Shown piece by piece: positions 51,654 to 62,613 of a stretch of DNA of 64,000 nt; position 1 is the first letter of the stretch; each line of letters starts with the position of its first letter. The translations under genes and the position numbers were made by a program. Origin of the DNA: Adiantum capillus-veneris (lineage: Eukaryota; Streptophyta; Polypodiopsida; Polypodiales; Pteridaceae); NCBI GenBank assembly GCA_014529385.2, contig CM043963.1:78509412-78573411 (forward strand). Reading direction: 5' to 3'. The notes below the pieces were generated by a model. The model did no database searches. It had not been told where the DNA came from and was given only the letters and a program-made list of their open reading frames with translations.

Positions 51654-52024
51654 TCAGCACTAAAGGGCACGGGCAATTTAATTGAGCCCAAGCGGTGGGA
51701 TCTACGACAGGGGAACTAGGACACGGAGATCGGGACACGCGCAGCCATAGGATGAGCCAGAGTAAACTAGGACATGAGAAAGTAAACTTGGACAAGCAGG
51801 GAGCCTGTCCGTGTTTACTTATCATGCATATGTTTCCCATCATGGACAACATGTGTGCACGGGAGTCTTGGATAGGCGACAAGCCTTGCATGGTCCCCAC
51901 CCCGGTTCAAATCCCGTACACGACACTTGACACCCATTTTTTTAGCCCTTAAACCTCCTTGAGATTTGTGCGCACGGCCCCCGACCGTTTGGCTTCATTA
52001 AATTTTCGTGCCCTTTAGTGCTGA
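51654..52024. mobile_element. 371-bp TIR element with 13-bp flanking duplication
   Basis: Perfect 18-bp terminal inverted repeats (TCAGCACTAAAGGGCACG), weakly extending to about 30 bp through AATTTAAT. They are flanked on both sides by GGGGCGGGTGCCC (51641-51653 and 52025-52037). No coding. Inside, near 51903, GGTTCAAATCC is a perfect Pol III B box within CCCCGGTTCAAATCCCG, a tRNA T-arm-like stretch. A MITE is the simplest reading; the length of the duplication is unusual. Confidence 0.8.
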
Positions 52025-52165
52025 GGGGCGGGTGCCCCAGTCTTACAGGGGCCTCAATAGAAGCCTCTCATCTCATTCGCCTGCCTGATGGTCTTCCCTC
52101 GCCTACAATCACCATCGCCTTGCCATCGTCGGTGACCGCCTCGCCCACTCACATTATTTTAAAAA

Positions 52166-52580
52166 GGGAAAATTACCAAAATACCCCTCTAATTTGTGGA
52201 AATTCCCAAAATACCCCTCAAATTATAGAAATTCCAAAAATACCCCTGGTTGTGAAAATTTCTTCAAAGATTAAAAAATTTGTAGCTTTTCATAAGAAGA
52301 CTCTTTGCTTATCAATAGAAGATGCTAAATCCAGAATTTGAGTTGATTATGTAGGCTTTGGAGATGAATTGCTTCATTATCTTTAGACATAATTTCCTTT
52401 TTCTTGCGAGGTAATTTGTGGCAAATTACATGTTAAGCATGCAAAAATGGATCTCAATTATAAGAAAGGAATAAAGATTAAAAAATCTTGAACAATCCAA
52501 CCAAAATAGATACAAGGGTATTTTGGGAATTTTTGAAATTTGAGGGGTCTTTTGGGAATTTCCACAAATTAGAGGGGTAT
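52166..52580. mobile_element. MITE-like repeat, copy 2 (complete)
   Basis: The left end ATACCCCTCTAATTTGTGGA (from 52181) is mirrored by TCCACAAATTAGAGGGGTAT ending at 52580, and similarity extends inward about 55 bp with few mismatches. Core 400 bp without coding, shared with 2884-3236. No clear target duplication. Confidence 0.85.
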
Positions 52581-52878
52581 TGTCAAAGCCTAGCCTAGTC
52601 ACCAATACGCAGACCCAATAAGCCTAGCCTCAATTGTCAAAGCCTAGCCTAGCCAATAGCTGACCTGGCATGCCATGCCAAGATCCTGTAATCTTGAGAA
52701 GCACCTGATAGCGAGGGCATAAAGGGGCAGCACCGCCCTCCTGTAAGCAAGACTTTCTAGACCTGTAAAGGACTTCGCATTGGTGGAGTTGACGGGAAAT
52801 ATCTTGGCTCTTATTCTTTCCAAGACTGTAGGTTCTTGAATTTCTTAACAACCAGTTAGCTTCCCACAGTCCTCAGCC
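52581..52878. other. Leader region before gag-protease fragment
   Basis: TGTCAAAGCCTAGCCTAG occurs at 52581 and again at about 52636. The stretch from the second copy to TTCTTAACA near 52852 has TG...CA ends and could be a short LTR remnant, but no partner or PBS was found. Confidence 0.3.
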
Positions 52879-53853
52879 ATGAGCCGATCTGCATCACCTA
52901 AACACAACCCCAACTCTCCACAGTACGACGATGCTTCAATGCATCCTGAATTTTCCCAGGAATCTGCGCATGCACACCTCGAACACATGTTCTCATCCGT
53001 CTCTAACATTCTCCTACAAGTCAATCATACTAACCAATCGCTAATAGGTTTCCTCTCTGCACAACAAACACAAGCAAAGCATACAGATTCAAAGGTGCGG
53101 ACACGACCATTCTCTGGTCTCCCCTCAGAAGACGTCCTCACATGGCTGGACCATTTTGAGAATGTGGCAGGCTACCACAATTGGGATGACGAATGTAGGG
53201 CTCATGAACTCCGCACAGTGCTAGAGGGCGTGGCAGCCACATGGTTCGTGCAACAAGGTGAAAGTATTAAGCATAGTTGGACTTTACTTAAACAACTCCT
53301 GCTTCAAAGCTTCACACATCAAAATGTTAACCGCATTACAACAACTTAATTCTTTGCGTCAACAACATACTGAACCAATGGCCCAGTTTGAAGTCAAATT
53401 AAATCAACTGTTTTTATGTGCTCATTTATCTATGTCTGAAGAAATAAAGCTCTATTTCCTTTGGCCTCGTCTTCAACATGATATTTCGCGTCGGGTGCGT
53501 GACCAAGGACCCCTGTCCTTTCATGAAGCCATTCAAATTTCACAACGAATTGAGAGTAGCATGAATTCAGTTTTGCCTACACCAATGCCCCCTCTTCCCC
53601 AGGGTCTTATCTCTGCCTCCCCTCCTGCTCCTACCCACCCCACAGCTATGGATATTGATGTGTAGAATGTTCAAAATACCTCCCATCGAGCACTCCCAGC
53701 ACGCGACGCTCAAGGCCGTCCCAAATGCTTCTATTGCAACATGTACGAGCATGTGCGTCGACATTGTCAGAGGCTACAAGCACGAAAAGTTCAAAATACA
53801 CAAATCCAAGTCTCTGACACCGCCACATTAGCAACTCTTCTGGAAAACTTCTA
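52879..53853 (+). pseudogene. Ty3/gypsy gag with zinc knuckle
   Basis: Two overlapping frames (52879-53349, 53258-53665) joined by a frameshift near 53345. The Gag core reads RPFSGLPSEDVLTWLDHFE, HELRTVLEGVAATWFVQ and LLLQSFTHQN; the next frame continues with LRQQHTEPMAQFEVKLNQLF. A TAG at 53663-53665 follows AMDIDV, then a complete CCHC knuckle CFYCNMYEHVRRHC (CX2CX4HX4C). Apart from the shift and the stop, it is well preserved. Confidence 0.85.
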
Positions 53854-53862
53854 AGCGAGTGG

Positions 53863-54453
53863 ATGATGGAAGGAACCCATTCGCATTTTCAAGCAGCCGC
53901 ACCTTCCAATCGTATGGTGTGCTCCACTGTGATTCAGCTAGAAAGCACATCTCATCAAGCACTACTTGATTCCGGCAGTACCATCTCATCCATTAGTCAA
54001 ACATTAGTTAACCAATTAGGCCTCCCTACTTACACTTCTAGTCCAATTTCAGTCCTGTTTGGGGACAATAAGGAGTTGTATCACTCACATACAGTCGCTT
54101 GTTTCACATTTCATATTGGATCATCTGTTTTCAGCCATGAATTTTTTGTATTACCTAGACAGCTATTTCCTATAACTTTAGGATGTGATTGGTTTATGAA
54201 AACCAAGGAAAAGCTCAACTTTGCGACTCATGCTCTTATGTTGGCCCAGAAGCTCCCTATCCCTTTTATGTACTCACAAGAAGGTCCAAATTTTGTTAAC
54301 ACTCAACACTCTATTGTAGATACATTAGGAAATTTCGGAGGTCATTTGGAGGGCCTTCTAAGAAAATGTATTTTTTGCACTCTCTCTCTAGAAAATATGG
54401 CGAATAATAGAGGTGGGTCTTTCATGGTAAAAGTTCAAAAAGTGTACTTTTAG
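53863..54453 (+). pseudogene. Ty3/gypsy aspartic protease fragment
   Basis: ALLDSGSTISSIS carries the retropepsin active-site DSG-S/T, followed by VNQLGLPTY and the C-terminal ITLGCDWFMKT. The retroelement sequence fades after about 54330; RT, RNase H and integrase are absent, and gene X copy 2 follows. This is a truncated gag-pro unit. Confidence 0.82.
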
Positions 54454-54601
54454 TAGATTCTTTACTCTTCTGAGCATTCGTTCGTAATGATTGAGGGATA
54501 ATCTTCTTTTCAGTTGCATTGAATGAACCTCGTCAACATGGAGGGAATGAGGCTAACATGGAGGGACGAAGGCGCATCCGCCTATTCACTTTCCATTAAA
54601 C

Positions 54602-57373
54602 TTGCACATTTGGCTAATGGCGCACTCCTCAAATGGCACAAATGTTACGCAGAAACTAGCCAAATATCACCTTCACATTGATTTGGACAATGAGTACCAA
54701 CCATTGATTAAGTGTAGTAAAGCAAACACACATATTCCTCCGGCATCCATAGACACGCTCAGAGCCCAGGGAGCTAAACACATAGATATCTAGACGAGAG
54801 GCTCTCTCTATCCTAAGAATCCAATGACTAATGCGTCTCCACCATTTGTCAATCCTACAAGCTTATTGACCTTTGCTGGTGATGGAGAAAAGGGCCTTCT
54901 GGGTTATTGTAAATATCTTACAAGGGAAGCTGAAACTTATAAGGGCATTCTCCAAGCTCAACAATGTGAGATTGTTCGTCTTTCACATTTACATTCTACA
55001 GATCAGGTTACCATTTTGCAACACAAAACAGAGGTATAGGAACTGAAAGGAAAGGTACAAAGTTGTCAAATGAAAGACACCATCTTGGGTGTTCGTATCC
55101 GAAAGAAGAAATTACGCAATCTTGAAACATTTCAGGTTGCATCCGGAGGTCTCAAGAAAAGAATCTGAGCATTAAGGTGATGCTTCTTGGTTGGCTAAAT
55201 TGTCTTAGTTAAGTAATTTTTTTGTTTTTTCTTGTTATGCATTGTTTTCATGTGCCTAAATAGTGTTAGTGAAGTAAATTTTCTGTTATTTACTTATGCA
55301 TTGTCTTCATGTAGAGATTCAATCTATCCTGACAAGGAAAAAATTGACCCCAAAGCCAATATAGGAAAGAGATTGAAGCCACTTATAAGTAGAAGCCTGG
55401 CAGCAGATATAGTACATGACAAGAAGTTTAAGGTCCTACAACGAAATGTAGTGGAACGCTTTATTTCAGAGAACTCAGTGCCTGCAAAAGAGATACAAGA
55501 CACACTTGATTCACTTGGTGTAAGCAAAAGAGGATATTCGGCTATACAAAAATCTATCTCATCCATCTTTGTTAAGAAGGGTATAAAATCCAAACTTTTA
55601 CCATCAGCCTCAAGTGTTTGGAAAGAGAGGCTTCAGCTTAACGAGGCACATGGAGAATATCTTGGACAACCCTTTCATATTAAAGTAACTTACAGTGGTC
55701 ATGGAGCAAACATGGCATATAATGAGTTTAATAATATTTTTATGGACCTGCAGATGTTACAGAAGAGAATGGTGGAGTTTTACAAAATCACATTTAAAGT
55801 CACGAGGGGTATTACATTTTGTGTTAAAACTGGATGAGTGTGAGCTTGTTAAAGAGAAAAATCTAGAGTGTGTTACTATTACTTTAATGAATAGAGCCCT
55901 CTCAAAGTGTCCCAATGATGATCCTTTGTATTTTAGTGTTCAATCAGAATCTAACATATGGTGGCTTGGTGCGTTTGAGGTAAGCGAGATTCTCAGCTAA
56001 GCTCAAATGTTCACATCTACTTAAGTCTCATTTATTTTGTGTTGCAGGTAAAGAAAGAAGATCATGAGATTCTATATTGGGTGTTCCATCGAACTAATAT
56101 TCCGGAGGTGATTGATCGACATACTAACCAGGGAGAGGTACTACATCTAGATGGAAGGGGAGACTTTCAAGTTCAGTGGCATCTTACAGGTGACCTTAAA
56201 ACATTAAAGTGCATGTATATTTGTGGAATGGGTGCAATGGCAAAGTCGCCGTGTTTGTTCTGCATGGAGCCTGCAAAGGTCATGGACCCAAAGTGGTGGA
56301 GAAAAGCTCCAACACGTCACATTGAGGACCCTGCTTTTCGACCAGTTTTGAAAATACCACTTGTAAATGTCCACATCTGTACAATGCATGCCCTTTGTAG
56401 AATTGTGGAGAAATTGGTCTACTTATATATCGGGTTTGCTTTGAAAATTAAGAACTCAGCAGAGCGACAAGTGGCCCTGTAGTGCTTAGAATTGGTACTG
56501 TCGGATATGGGGCTTCATGGTGGCAATGTGAAAATCCAGCGGGGTGAAAAGAGATCAACTGCTGAGAAGGATGTCCCATGCAAACCATCCATCGGTGGGG
56601 TGAAGGCACGGGGGTTTTTATCTAAACCCCAAGGAATACGAGATCCGAAGCTAACAAAACATGGAAAAATATATAACACATCTTATGTTAGCAAGGTAGA
56701 GTATCAGAGCTGGAAAAAGATACATATTGCAATCAAAGATCAAGAACCAACTACTCGTAACGCGAAGGCTGAGGTTTGGCGATCAATAGACATCCTATTT
56801 TTGATGTGCGACAAAGATGACTGGTCACAAGGTGATATGAACAAGTTCAAGGAGAATATCAACCTTCTCAAAAAATCATTCAAGACAGCATGGAGAGACA
56901 CCCAGATTACTCACTACATGGTATTATTGTGTATTTGATTCTCTTTTTATGTGTAACTATGTGAGTGTAAAACATTTTAAGTAATTTGTTTTCATATCCA
57001 GCACATCATTTTCAATCATTTACCATATTTTATACAAAAGTATGGGAACCCGGCAATATGGAATACCCAAGGGATGGAAAAGTCTCATTACATGGCGAGA
57101 AATGCTTATTTCAGGCACACACGACATGGTGGCTCTCGAATCAAGGCTAACAGTTTGAGAGAACTATTTGAATGGTTCTATCATAGAATCATTCATCGAA
57201 TGCAGGCAAAAGAATTCTTGGCCTCTTCAGCAACAGCACAAGCCATCAGACATTTACAACAACAAAAAGTTAAAAGATCAATGGCATACAACAACTCCGG
57301 TGCTCGTGAAAGTCAACGAAGGTGTAGAGAGACAATGGTGTATGTGAACCACAAGTGGAGAAAGATACTCTGA
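54602..57373 (+). pseudogene. Gene X, copy 2 (unrecognised family, nearly full length)
   Basis: Proposed exons about 54602-55176, 55315-55979, 56048-56920 and 57002-57373, with GT-AG introns. The N-terminus is coiled-coil-like (YLTREAETYKGILQAQQ). The middle reads LPSASSVWKERLQL and FNNIFMDLQMLQKRMVEFY. After a frameshift near 55805, the second half has LHFVLKLDECELV, IWWLGAFE|VKKEDHE (across an intron), WHLTGDLKTLKC, SPCLFCM, PLVNVHICTMHALCRI and MGLHGGNVK. The end has YFIQKYGNPAIWNTQGMEKS, YFRHTRHGG and a basic Gln-rich tail. In-frame stops: TAG 54793, TAG 55039, TGA near 55168, TAG near 56481. No known domain assigned. A transposase-like or nuclease role is speculation based on cysteine pairs and multi-copy occurrence. 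Confidence 0.7.
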
Positions 57374-57436
57374 GTGGATGACATTGTACAAAATTTCTGT
57401 AATACATGATCTTATACAATTGCTACTTGAAGTGTA

Positions 57437-57901
57437 TCAAGATTTTGAAGGTTCAATTTTGTTTTTTGGCACATCACCCTTGTAACGAATCATGAGATGT
57501 TTGCCATACTCTAAAAGTTCATCTGGGTTTTGTCTGCCAAGAGCTAGTGCCATTGCTGTGTAAGTGTAGTAATACGTTGCCCGACCACCTGTATAGCCCA
57601 AGCAGTAACCAAAACAATCTCTGGAAAACACTTTGTCCACAAGAATGACTTTATCTGCACTTTTGGGCAGCACGGGTCCACCCAAGAAGCGTGATAGTGT
57701 CTTTAATGTGTAAGTTGCTATTGAACCCTCTTGTGACATGGAATTGTGAAAAACTACTATCGGCGACTCGCAAAGCTTTGAAAGGTACTGTGCTAGGGTC
57801 GAATCCCTTCCATGATACTCTCGAGTCCGCCATCGAAGGAAGTCATCCTTGTCTGCAATCCAAGATTGCACATATCATGTCTGAGTAAGTGACACACACA
57901 C

Positions 57902-57985
<84 letters not shown>

Positions 57986-59270
57986 ACCATGAAGCCCTCA
58001 TCCTGCAGAAAGAGGTTTTCCTGCCACAGGTCTACAGATGTAGTTGACCCTTGACCTGAATGGTTAAACCAATCCTCCACTTCTTTGTGACTTATTGATG
58101 GTCTTAGGGTTTGTCTTATTGCTTGGAAGGTGGCTTCATCAGGTAGTGTCTCCTTGTATTTTTCAGCTTTCTCAAAGCATCTTTGGAGGCATTCCATTGG
58201 ATTGCTGGATGTTTCCATTGCCTCATCATCACTACTATCCTCTGAAACAAATCCACTCCTCTCCTCTTGGACTTTGGAAATGATAGCCAGGGAGAAGTCC
58301 TCCCTCAAATAAAATATGCTTTGCACATCATGTAAAAAGATATAGGTCCTGTCTCCAATCCTGAAGTCAGGCATGACAGGCAGCATCATTTGAGCATGCT
58401 TCTCAATGAAGTTACTGACATCCAAGGGTAGTTTGATTTCTATGGTTTTCACAGATTACTTCTTTGTACTTCAATTGCCTCAACCTCAAGGTCGATTGTA
58501 TCTTTAACCTCCTCGACTTCTTGTATATGTGTTGTCTCCTCGCATTCTTCGTCTAGTGCTGCATCCTGCTCCTGTAACACCTCATCAGGATTCTGCATGA
58601 GGAATCCAAATAGGCCGTTCAGGTAAATCATAAAGCCAAAGGATTCCTGAATAAGTTTGCACTCTTTTTGGTGCAAAGGGCAGGCTGAATGTCGGCAAGT
58701 AGGTGGTAATTCTCTATACTTATTGAGTCCCTGTCCTTTTCCACCGCAGTCATTTAAATGAACAACAGTCATGCTGGGCAGAACAACCCTCCCTACATGC
58801 ACCATCAGTTCAAATTTATCTCTGTAGGACTGCAAGAATTCACTGTGCTGAGCTAAAAGGTCTTCAATATCAAATTTTGGGTTAAACATAGAATGAACTA
58901 GATCATATTTGTCTCCACCACCACAAGATGCTGCAAAATCGAACAGCCTCTCATCAGTTACAACTGGATCTTCTAGAGAAGGCACATCCTCTTTGGCTTT
59001 ACCTTTACTTGCACAGGGACTGCTTGCTGGGAGATCTGCATCATCTGAGAAGTCTATATTCCTCTTTCTTGTATTTTTCTTGACAAGTACTGTAGAGGGT
59101 GAGGGATCCTCTTGGTCTGCTGACCTCTCTGACTTATCTTCACAAATTGACTCTTCTTGATCAATGTCCTGACAAAAGTCAACAGTTCTTTTGTTAGAAA
59201 CGTGAAGCAACTGAGCCTGCAAAGGCTTGAATCCTAGCACAAGCTCTGGGTCTGGTTTTAGCCTCTTCTG
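57437..59270 (-). pseudogene. Gene Y, copy 2 (N-terminus cut by copia B)
   Basis: Minus strand, tail-to-tail with gene X copy 2 (stops about 64 bp apart). The upstream part (59240-58449) is acidic with Ser-rich segments, FDIEDLLAQHSEFLQSYRDK and RHSACPLHQKECKLIQESF. After a one-base shift at 58450 the next part has FRIGDRTYIFLHDVQSIF and WFNHSGQGSTTSVDLW, ending at donor GTAACT. An intron with a GA/CT repeat (57904-57983) ends at ACTCAG. The last exon has one in-frame TGA, then WIADKDDFLRWRTREYHG, STLAQYLSKL and FSRDCFGYCLGYTGG. The last two parts align with gene Y copy 1. Function unknown. Confidence 0.65.
57904..57983. repeat. (GA)40 inside gene Y intron
   Basis: 80-bp GA run within the proposed intron 57882-57987, which is conserved in position with copy 1, where no such expansion exists. 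Confidence 0.95.
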
Positions 59271-59317
59271 CCTACTGGACCTTAATCCTATTCATCAGGA
59301 AACATGACAAGTCTTTG

Positions 59318-59541
59318 TGAAGTCGCGGAGCGGAGCGTGGGTCGACTCTCTCTCTCTCACACACACACACAGTGAGCTTACACAGTACACAGTATGCAGA
59401 GATCTGTTAGAAGGGTTATCTCCAAAAATCCTTAGTATTCACAAAGAATAAGTTAGTATATACAAAGAGTTAGAGGTAAGTGAGTTAGGCGGGCGGCCGG
59501 CCATATCCGCATAAGAGGCCACTTGGGCTTTAATCCCAACA
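59318..59541 (-). repeat. Copia B 3' LTR
   Basis: On the minus strand it starts TGTTGGGATTAAAGCCC and ends CCGCGACTTCA, 224 bp. It contains CA/TC microsatellites (59349-59372). An adjacent purine-rich TTTAAGTGGGAGG (complement of 59543-59555) is the polypurine tract. An 83-bp piece of this LTR end is repeated without change at 62561-62643. Confidence 0.9.
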
Positions 59542-59625
59542 ACCTCCCACTTAAAGTCCAATGTGGCACTTTAAGTAACTGTAAATCTATGAACATAAAT
59601 GTACAAAGATTTACATGGCTGCCAT

Positions 59626-61956
59626 CTATCCAATGCCCAATAACTCACGACAATGCACAAAGCCCTCTCCTGGAAGTCCCTTTGTGAGTAGATCAGCAGG
59701 ATTGTCCTTGGTGTGGATCTTCAGCAGTTGTATCTGCTTGTCTTCAAGTACTTCCCTAATGAAGTGATACTTCACATCAATATGCTTAGTCTTCGAATGG
59801 AACACTGGATTCTTTGCCAATTGTATAGCACTTTGACTATCACAATATAACTCTGGCATATCTGCATTGATTCCCAAGTCTGCAACCAATCTACCAAGCC
59901 AAATAGCTTCTTTGCATGCCTCATTTGTTGCAACATACTCAGCTTCTGTAGTAGACTGCGTAACACAATCTTGTAATCGAGATCGCCATGATATGGCACC
60001 TCCAGCCAATGTAAAGACATAGCCTGATGTAGATCTCCTCTTATCCAAGTCTCCTGCATAATCTGAGTCAGTGTATCCTCTGACACTCAAATCCTGACTA
60101 CCATAGCATATGCGCATACTCTTTGTATGTTTTAAGTATCTCATGATACCTTTCACTGCCTCCCAATGTTTCTTGCCGGGATTTGACATATATCTGCTAA
60201 CCACTCCCACTGCAAATGCAATATCCGGACGTGTAGCAATCATTGCATACATCAAACTACCCACTGCAGACGCATATGGAATCTTATCCATTTCAGCCTT
60301 TTCTTCCTCAGACACAGGACAATCTTGTTTGCTAAGTTTCACATATGGTGGCAATGGAACACTCAATGCCTTTCCCTTCTCCATATTGAAACGTTGCAAA
60401 ACCTTGTCAATATACTCTGTTTGAGATAACCAAATCAACTTCTTTGATCTGTCTCTCTCAATGCGCATACCAAGTATATGACTTGCCTCACCCATGTCTT
60501 TCATGTCAAACGATTTTGCCATCTTTGACTTCAAAGCTGAAATTTCTTCCAAGTGTTTGCCAGCAATCAACATGTCATCCACATACAAAATAAGGATCAG
60601 CCAACTGCCATCCTTAGCCTTCTTTGTATATAGACAGTGATCGAACTCACTACGTTTGTAGCCTTGAGAAAGCATAAACTGGTGGAACTTATGGTACCAT
60701 GCCCTCGGTGATTGTTTTAAGCCATAAAGACTCTTTAACAACTGGCATACCAAATGTTCCATGCCTTTCTCAACAAACCCTTCTGGCTGCTGCATGTAAA
60801 TTTCCACATCTAAATCACCATGCAAGAACGCTGTCTTGACATCCATTTGGTGCAACACCAAATCCAATATAGCAACCAATGCAAGAAAGCATCTCAATGT
60901 AGTCATCTTGACCACTGGAGAGAAGACTTCATCAAAGTCAATGCCTTGTTCTTGCTTAAAGCCCTTGGCAACAAGCCTTGCTTTGTACTTTGGCTGACTA
61001 TCATGAGCGGTGATCTTATACCTGTAAACCCATTTACAAGGTAGAGCCTTTTTGCCCTGTGGTAATTTAACCAACTTCCATGTCTGGTTTTTATGCAGAG
61101 CTGTCATCTCTGACTGCATGGCCAACTGCCATTTTTTCGAGTCAACCACTTGTAATGCTTCCTTGTAACAAGATGGTTCTCCGCAATCTGTGAGCATGAC
61201 ATAATTTAGAGATGGCACATAACGATCAGGTGGTTTGGAGACACGCTCAGAACGTCTCACCACAACTGATTCTGCCTCTCTAGCCACTATAGGCTGTTCC
61301 TGAGCCTGACCATGCTGTCTTGATGTGCTAGCACTAGGTCCATCTTCCCTGAAGACAACTCTTCTGATCTCCTCTGTCTTCTCTGGCTTAGCGTGAAACT
61401 TGGCTTCATTGAAATGCACATCATTGCTACGAATAAGCTTTCTGGACTCAGGATCCCAAAGCCGGTAACCCATCTCGCCCGATTCTCCGTAGCCAAGAAA
61501 TATACACTTCTTGCTCTTTGGTTCTAACTTATTTCTGAACTCCTTAGGAATATGGCTATAAGCTTCACAACCAAAGACTCTGAGATGCTTATATGAAGGT
61601 GCCTTGCCTGTCCATAGCATCTCGGCCACTGCACTCTTATCCAGAACCCTACTAGGAGACCTGTTGATCAAATGGACTGCTGTAGCCACTGCTTCCGCCC
61701 AAAATCCATCAGGCAACTCAGCATTTGACAACATGCTTCTGACCTTCTCTTGTATGGTCCTATTCATACGTTCTGCAACCCCATTCTGTGAAGGATTATA
61801 TGGTGCAGTAAGTTCCCGCTTAATCCCTTTTGTTTCACAAAAGTCTTGAAAAGCTTTGGAAACGTACTCTCCACCATTGTCAGTTCTCAAGCACTTCAGC
61901 TTCTGACCACTCTGATTCTCCACCAGCTGCAAGAATGGCTTAAAGACCTTGAGCAC
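59626..61956 (-). CDS. Copia B integrase C-part, reverse transcriptase and RNase H
   Basis: 776 open codons, in frame with the preceding part after a single TAG at 61957-61959. The integrase core continues with LRTDNGGEYVSKAF and SQNGVAERMNRT (catalytic Asp and Glu regions). The linker ends RRSERVSKPPDRYVPS. RT shows QTWKLVKLPQGKKALPCKW, MDVKTAFLHGDLDVEIYM, SLYGLKQSPRAWYHKF and LILYVDDMLIAG. RNase H shows GYTDSDYAGDLDKRRSTSGY, STTEAEYVA and LYCDSQSAIQLAKN, ending near NPADLLTKGLP. All catalytic blocks are present and of full family length. Confidence 0.94.
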   Translation of the reverse strand: MLKVFKPFLQLVENQSGQKLKCLRTDNGGEYVSKAFQDFCETKGIKRELTAPYNPSQNGVAERMNRTIQEKVRSMLSNAELPDGFWAEAVATAVHLINRSPSRVLDKSAVAEMLWTGKAPSYKHLRVFGCEAYSHIPKEFRNKLEPKSKKCIFLGYGESGEMGYRLWDPESRKLIRSNDVHFNEAKFHAKPEKTEEIRRVVFREDGPSASTSRQHGQAQEQPIVAREAESVVVRRSERVSKPPDRYVPSLNYVMLTDCGEPSCYKEALQVVDSKKWQLAMQSEMTALHKNQTWKLVKLPQGKKALPCKWVYRYKITAHDSQPKYKARLVAKGFKQEQGIDFDEVFSPVVKMTTLRCFLALVAILDLVLHQMDVKTAFLHGDLDVEIYMQQPEGFVEKGMEHLVCQLLKSLYGLKQSPRAWYHKFHQFMLSQGYKRSEFDHCLYTKKAKDGSWLILILYVDDMLIAGKHLEEISALKSKMAKSFDMKDMGEASHILGMRIERDRSKKLIWLSQTEYIDKVLQRFNMEKGKALSVPLPPYVKLSKQDCPVSEEEKAEMDKIPYASAVGSLMYAMIATRPDIAFAVGVVSRYMSNPGKKHWEAVKGIMRYLKHTKSMRICYGSQDLSVRGYTDSDYAGDLDKRRSTSGYVFTLAGGAISWRSRLQDCVTQSTTEAEYVATNEACKEAIWLGRLVADLGINADMPELYCDSQSAIQLAKNPVFHSKTKHIDVKYHFIREVLEDKQIQLLKIHTKDNPADLLTKGLPGEGFVHCRELLGIG

Positions 61957-62613
61957 CTAATCCTTGTGCTTCAAGAAGTAAACCCATACTTTGCGAGAAT
62001 AGTCATCTATGAATGTACAAAAGTACGCTGCTCCCCCTAGTGACAAACTAGGCATTGGTCCGCATAGGTCACTGTGTACAAGAGCTAACCGTTCGTCCCT
62101 ACGATTCCTCTTTGATCTGTGCGGTTCCTGTGTTTGCTTACCATAAACACAATGCTCACAAAACTCGAAATCTTGAAATGAAAAGCCAGGCAAATAACCA
62201 TAATGAGAAAGTATTTCCATTCCTCTTTTTGACATATGTCCCAACCTACGATGCCACAGTGACACACTTGGCTGCTCAATCACATTAATTACATGGTTTT
62301 TAACCTCTGAAACATGTAAAGTGTACAGAGTTCCTGACTTGCTGCCATGTGCTACAGTCATCGAACCTTTGGAGATCTTCCAAGCGCTGTTCCCAAAAAC
62401 TGTCACATAACCCGCATCATCCAACTTCCCTGTACTAATCAAGCTCTTCCGGATTGCTGGAACATGTCTGACATTCTTGAGCCATAAAGAAGAGCCATTC
62501 TGAAACTTCAACTGCACATCTCCCACTCCAAGTATGTCACAAACCTGCTCTGATACCAATTGAAGTCGCGGAGCGGAGCGTGGGTCGACTCTCTCTCTCT
62601 CACACACACACAC
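61957..62613 (-). pseudogene. Copia B GAG-pre-integrase and integrase N-part
   Basis: Contains VPAIRKSLISTGKLDDAGY, WHRRLGHMSKRGMEILS, FCEHCVYGKQTQ (zinc-binding HHCC part), LVHSDLCGPMP and YFCTFIDDYSRKVWVY, then KHKD followed by TAG. Its upstream end (62561-62613) is LTR sequence read through because of the rearrangement, so the apparent start is not a real N-terminus. Confidence 0.88.

Noticed and set aside
51890-51930. tRNA gene around the B box GGTTCAAATCC
   Set aside because: No complete cloverleaf with A box at the proper distance can be seen; only a T-arm-like piece.
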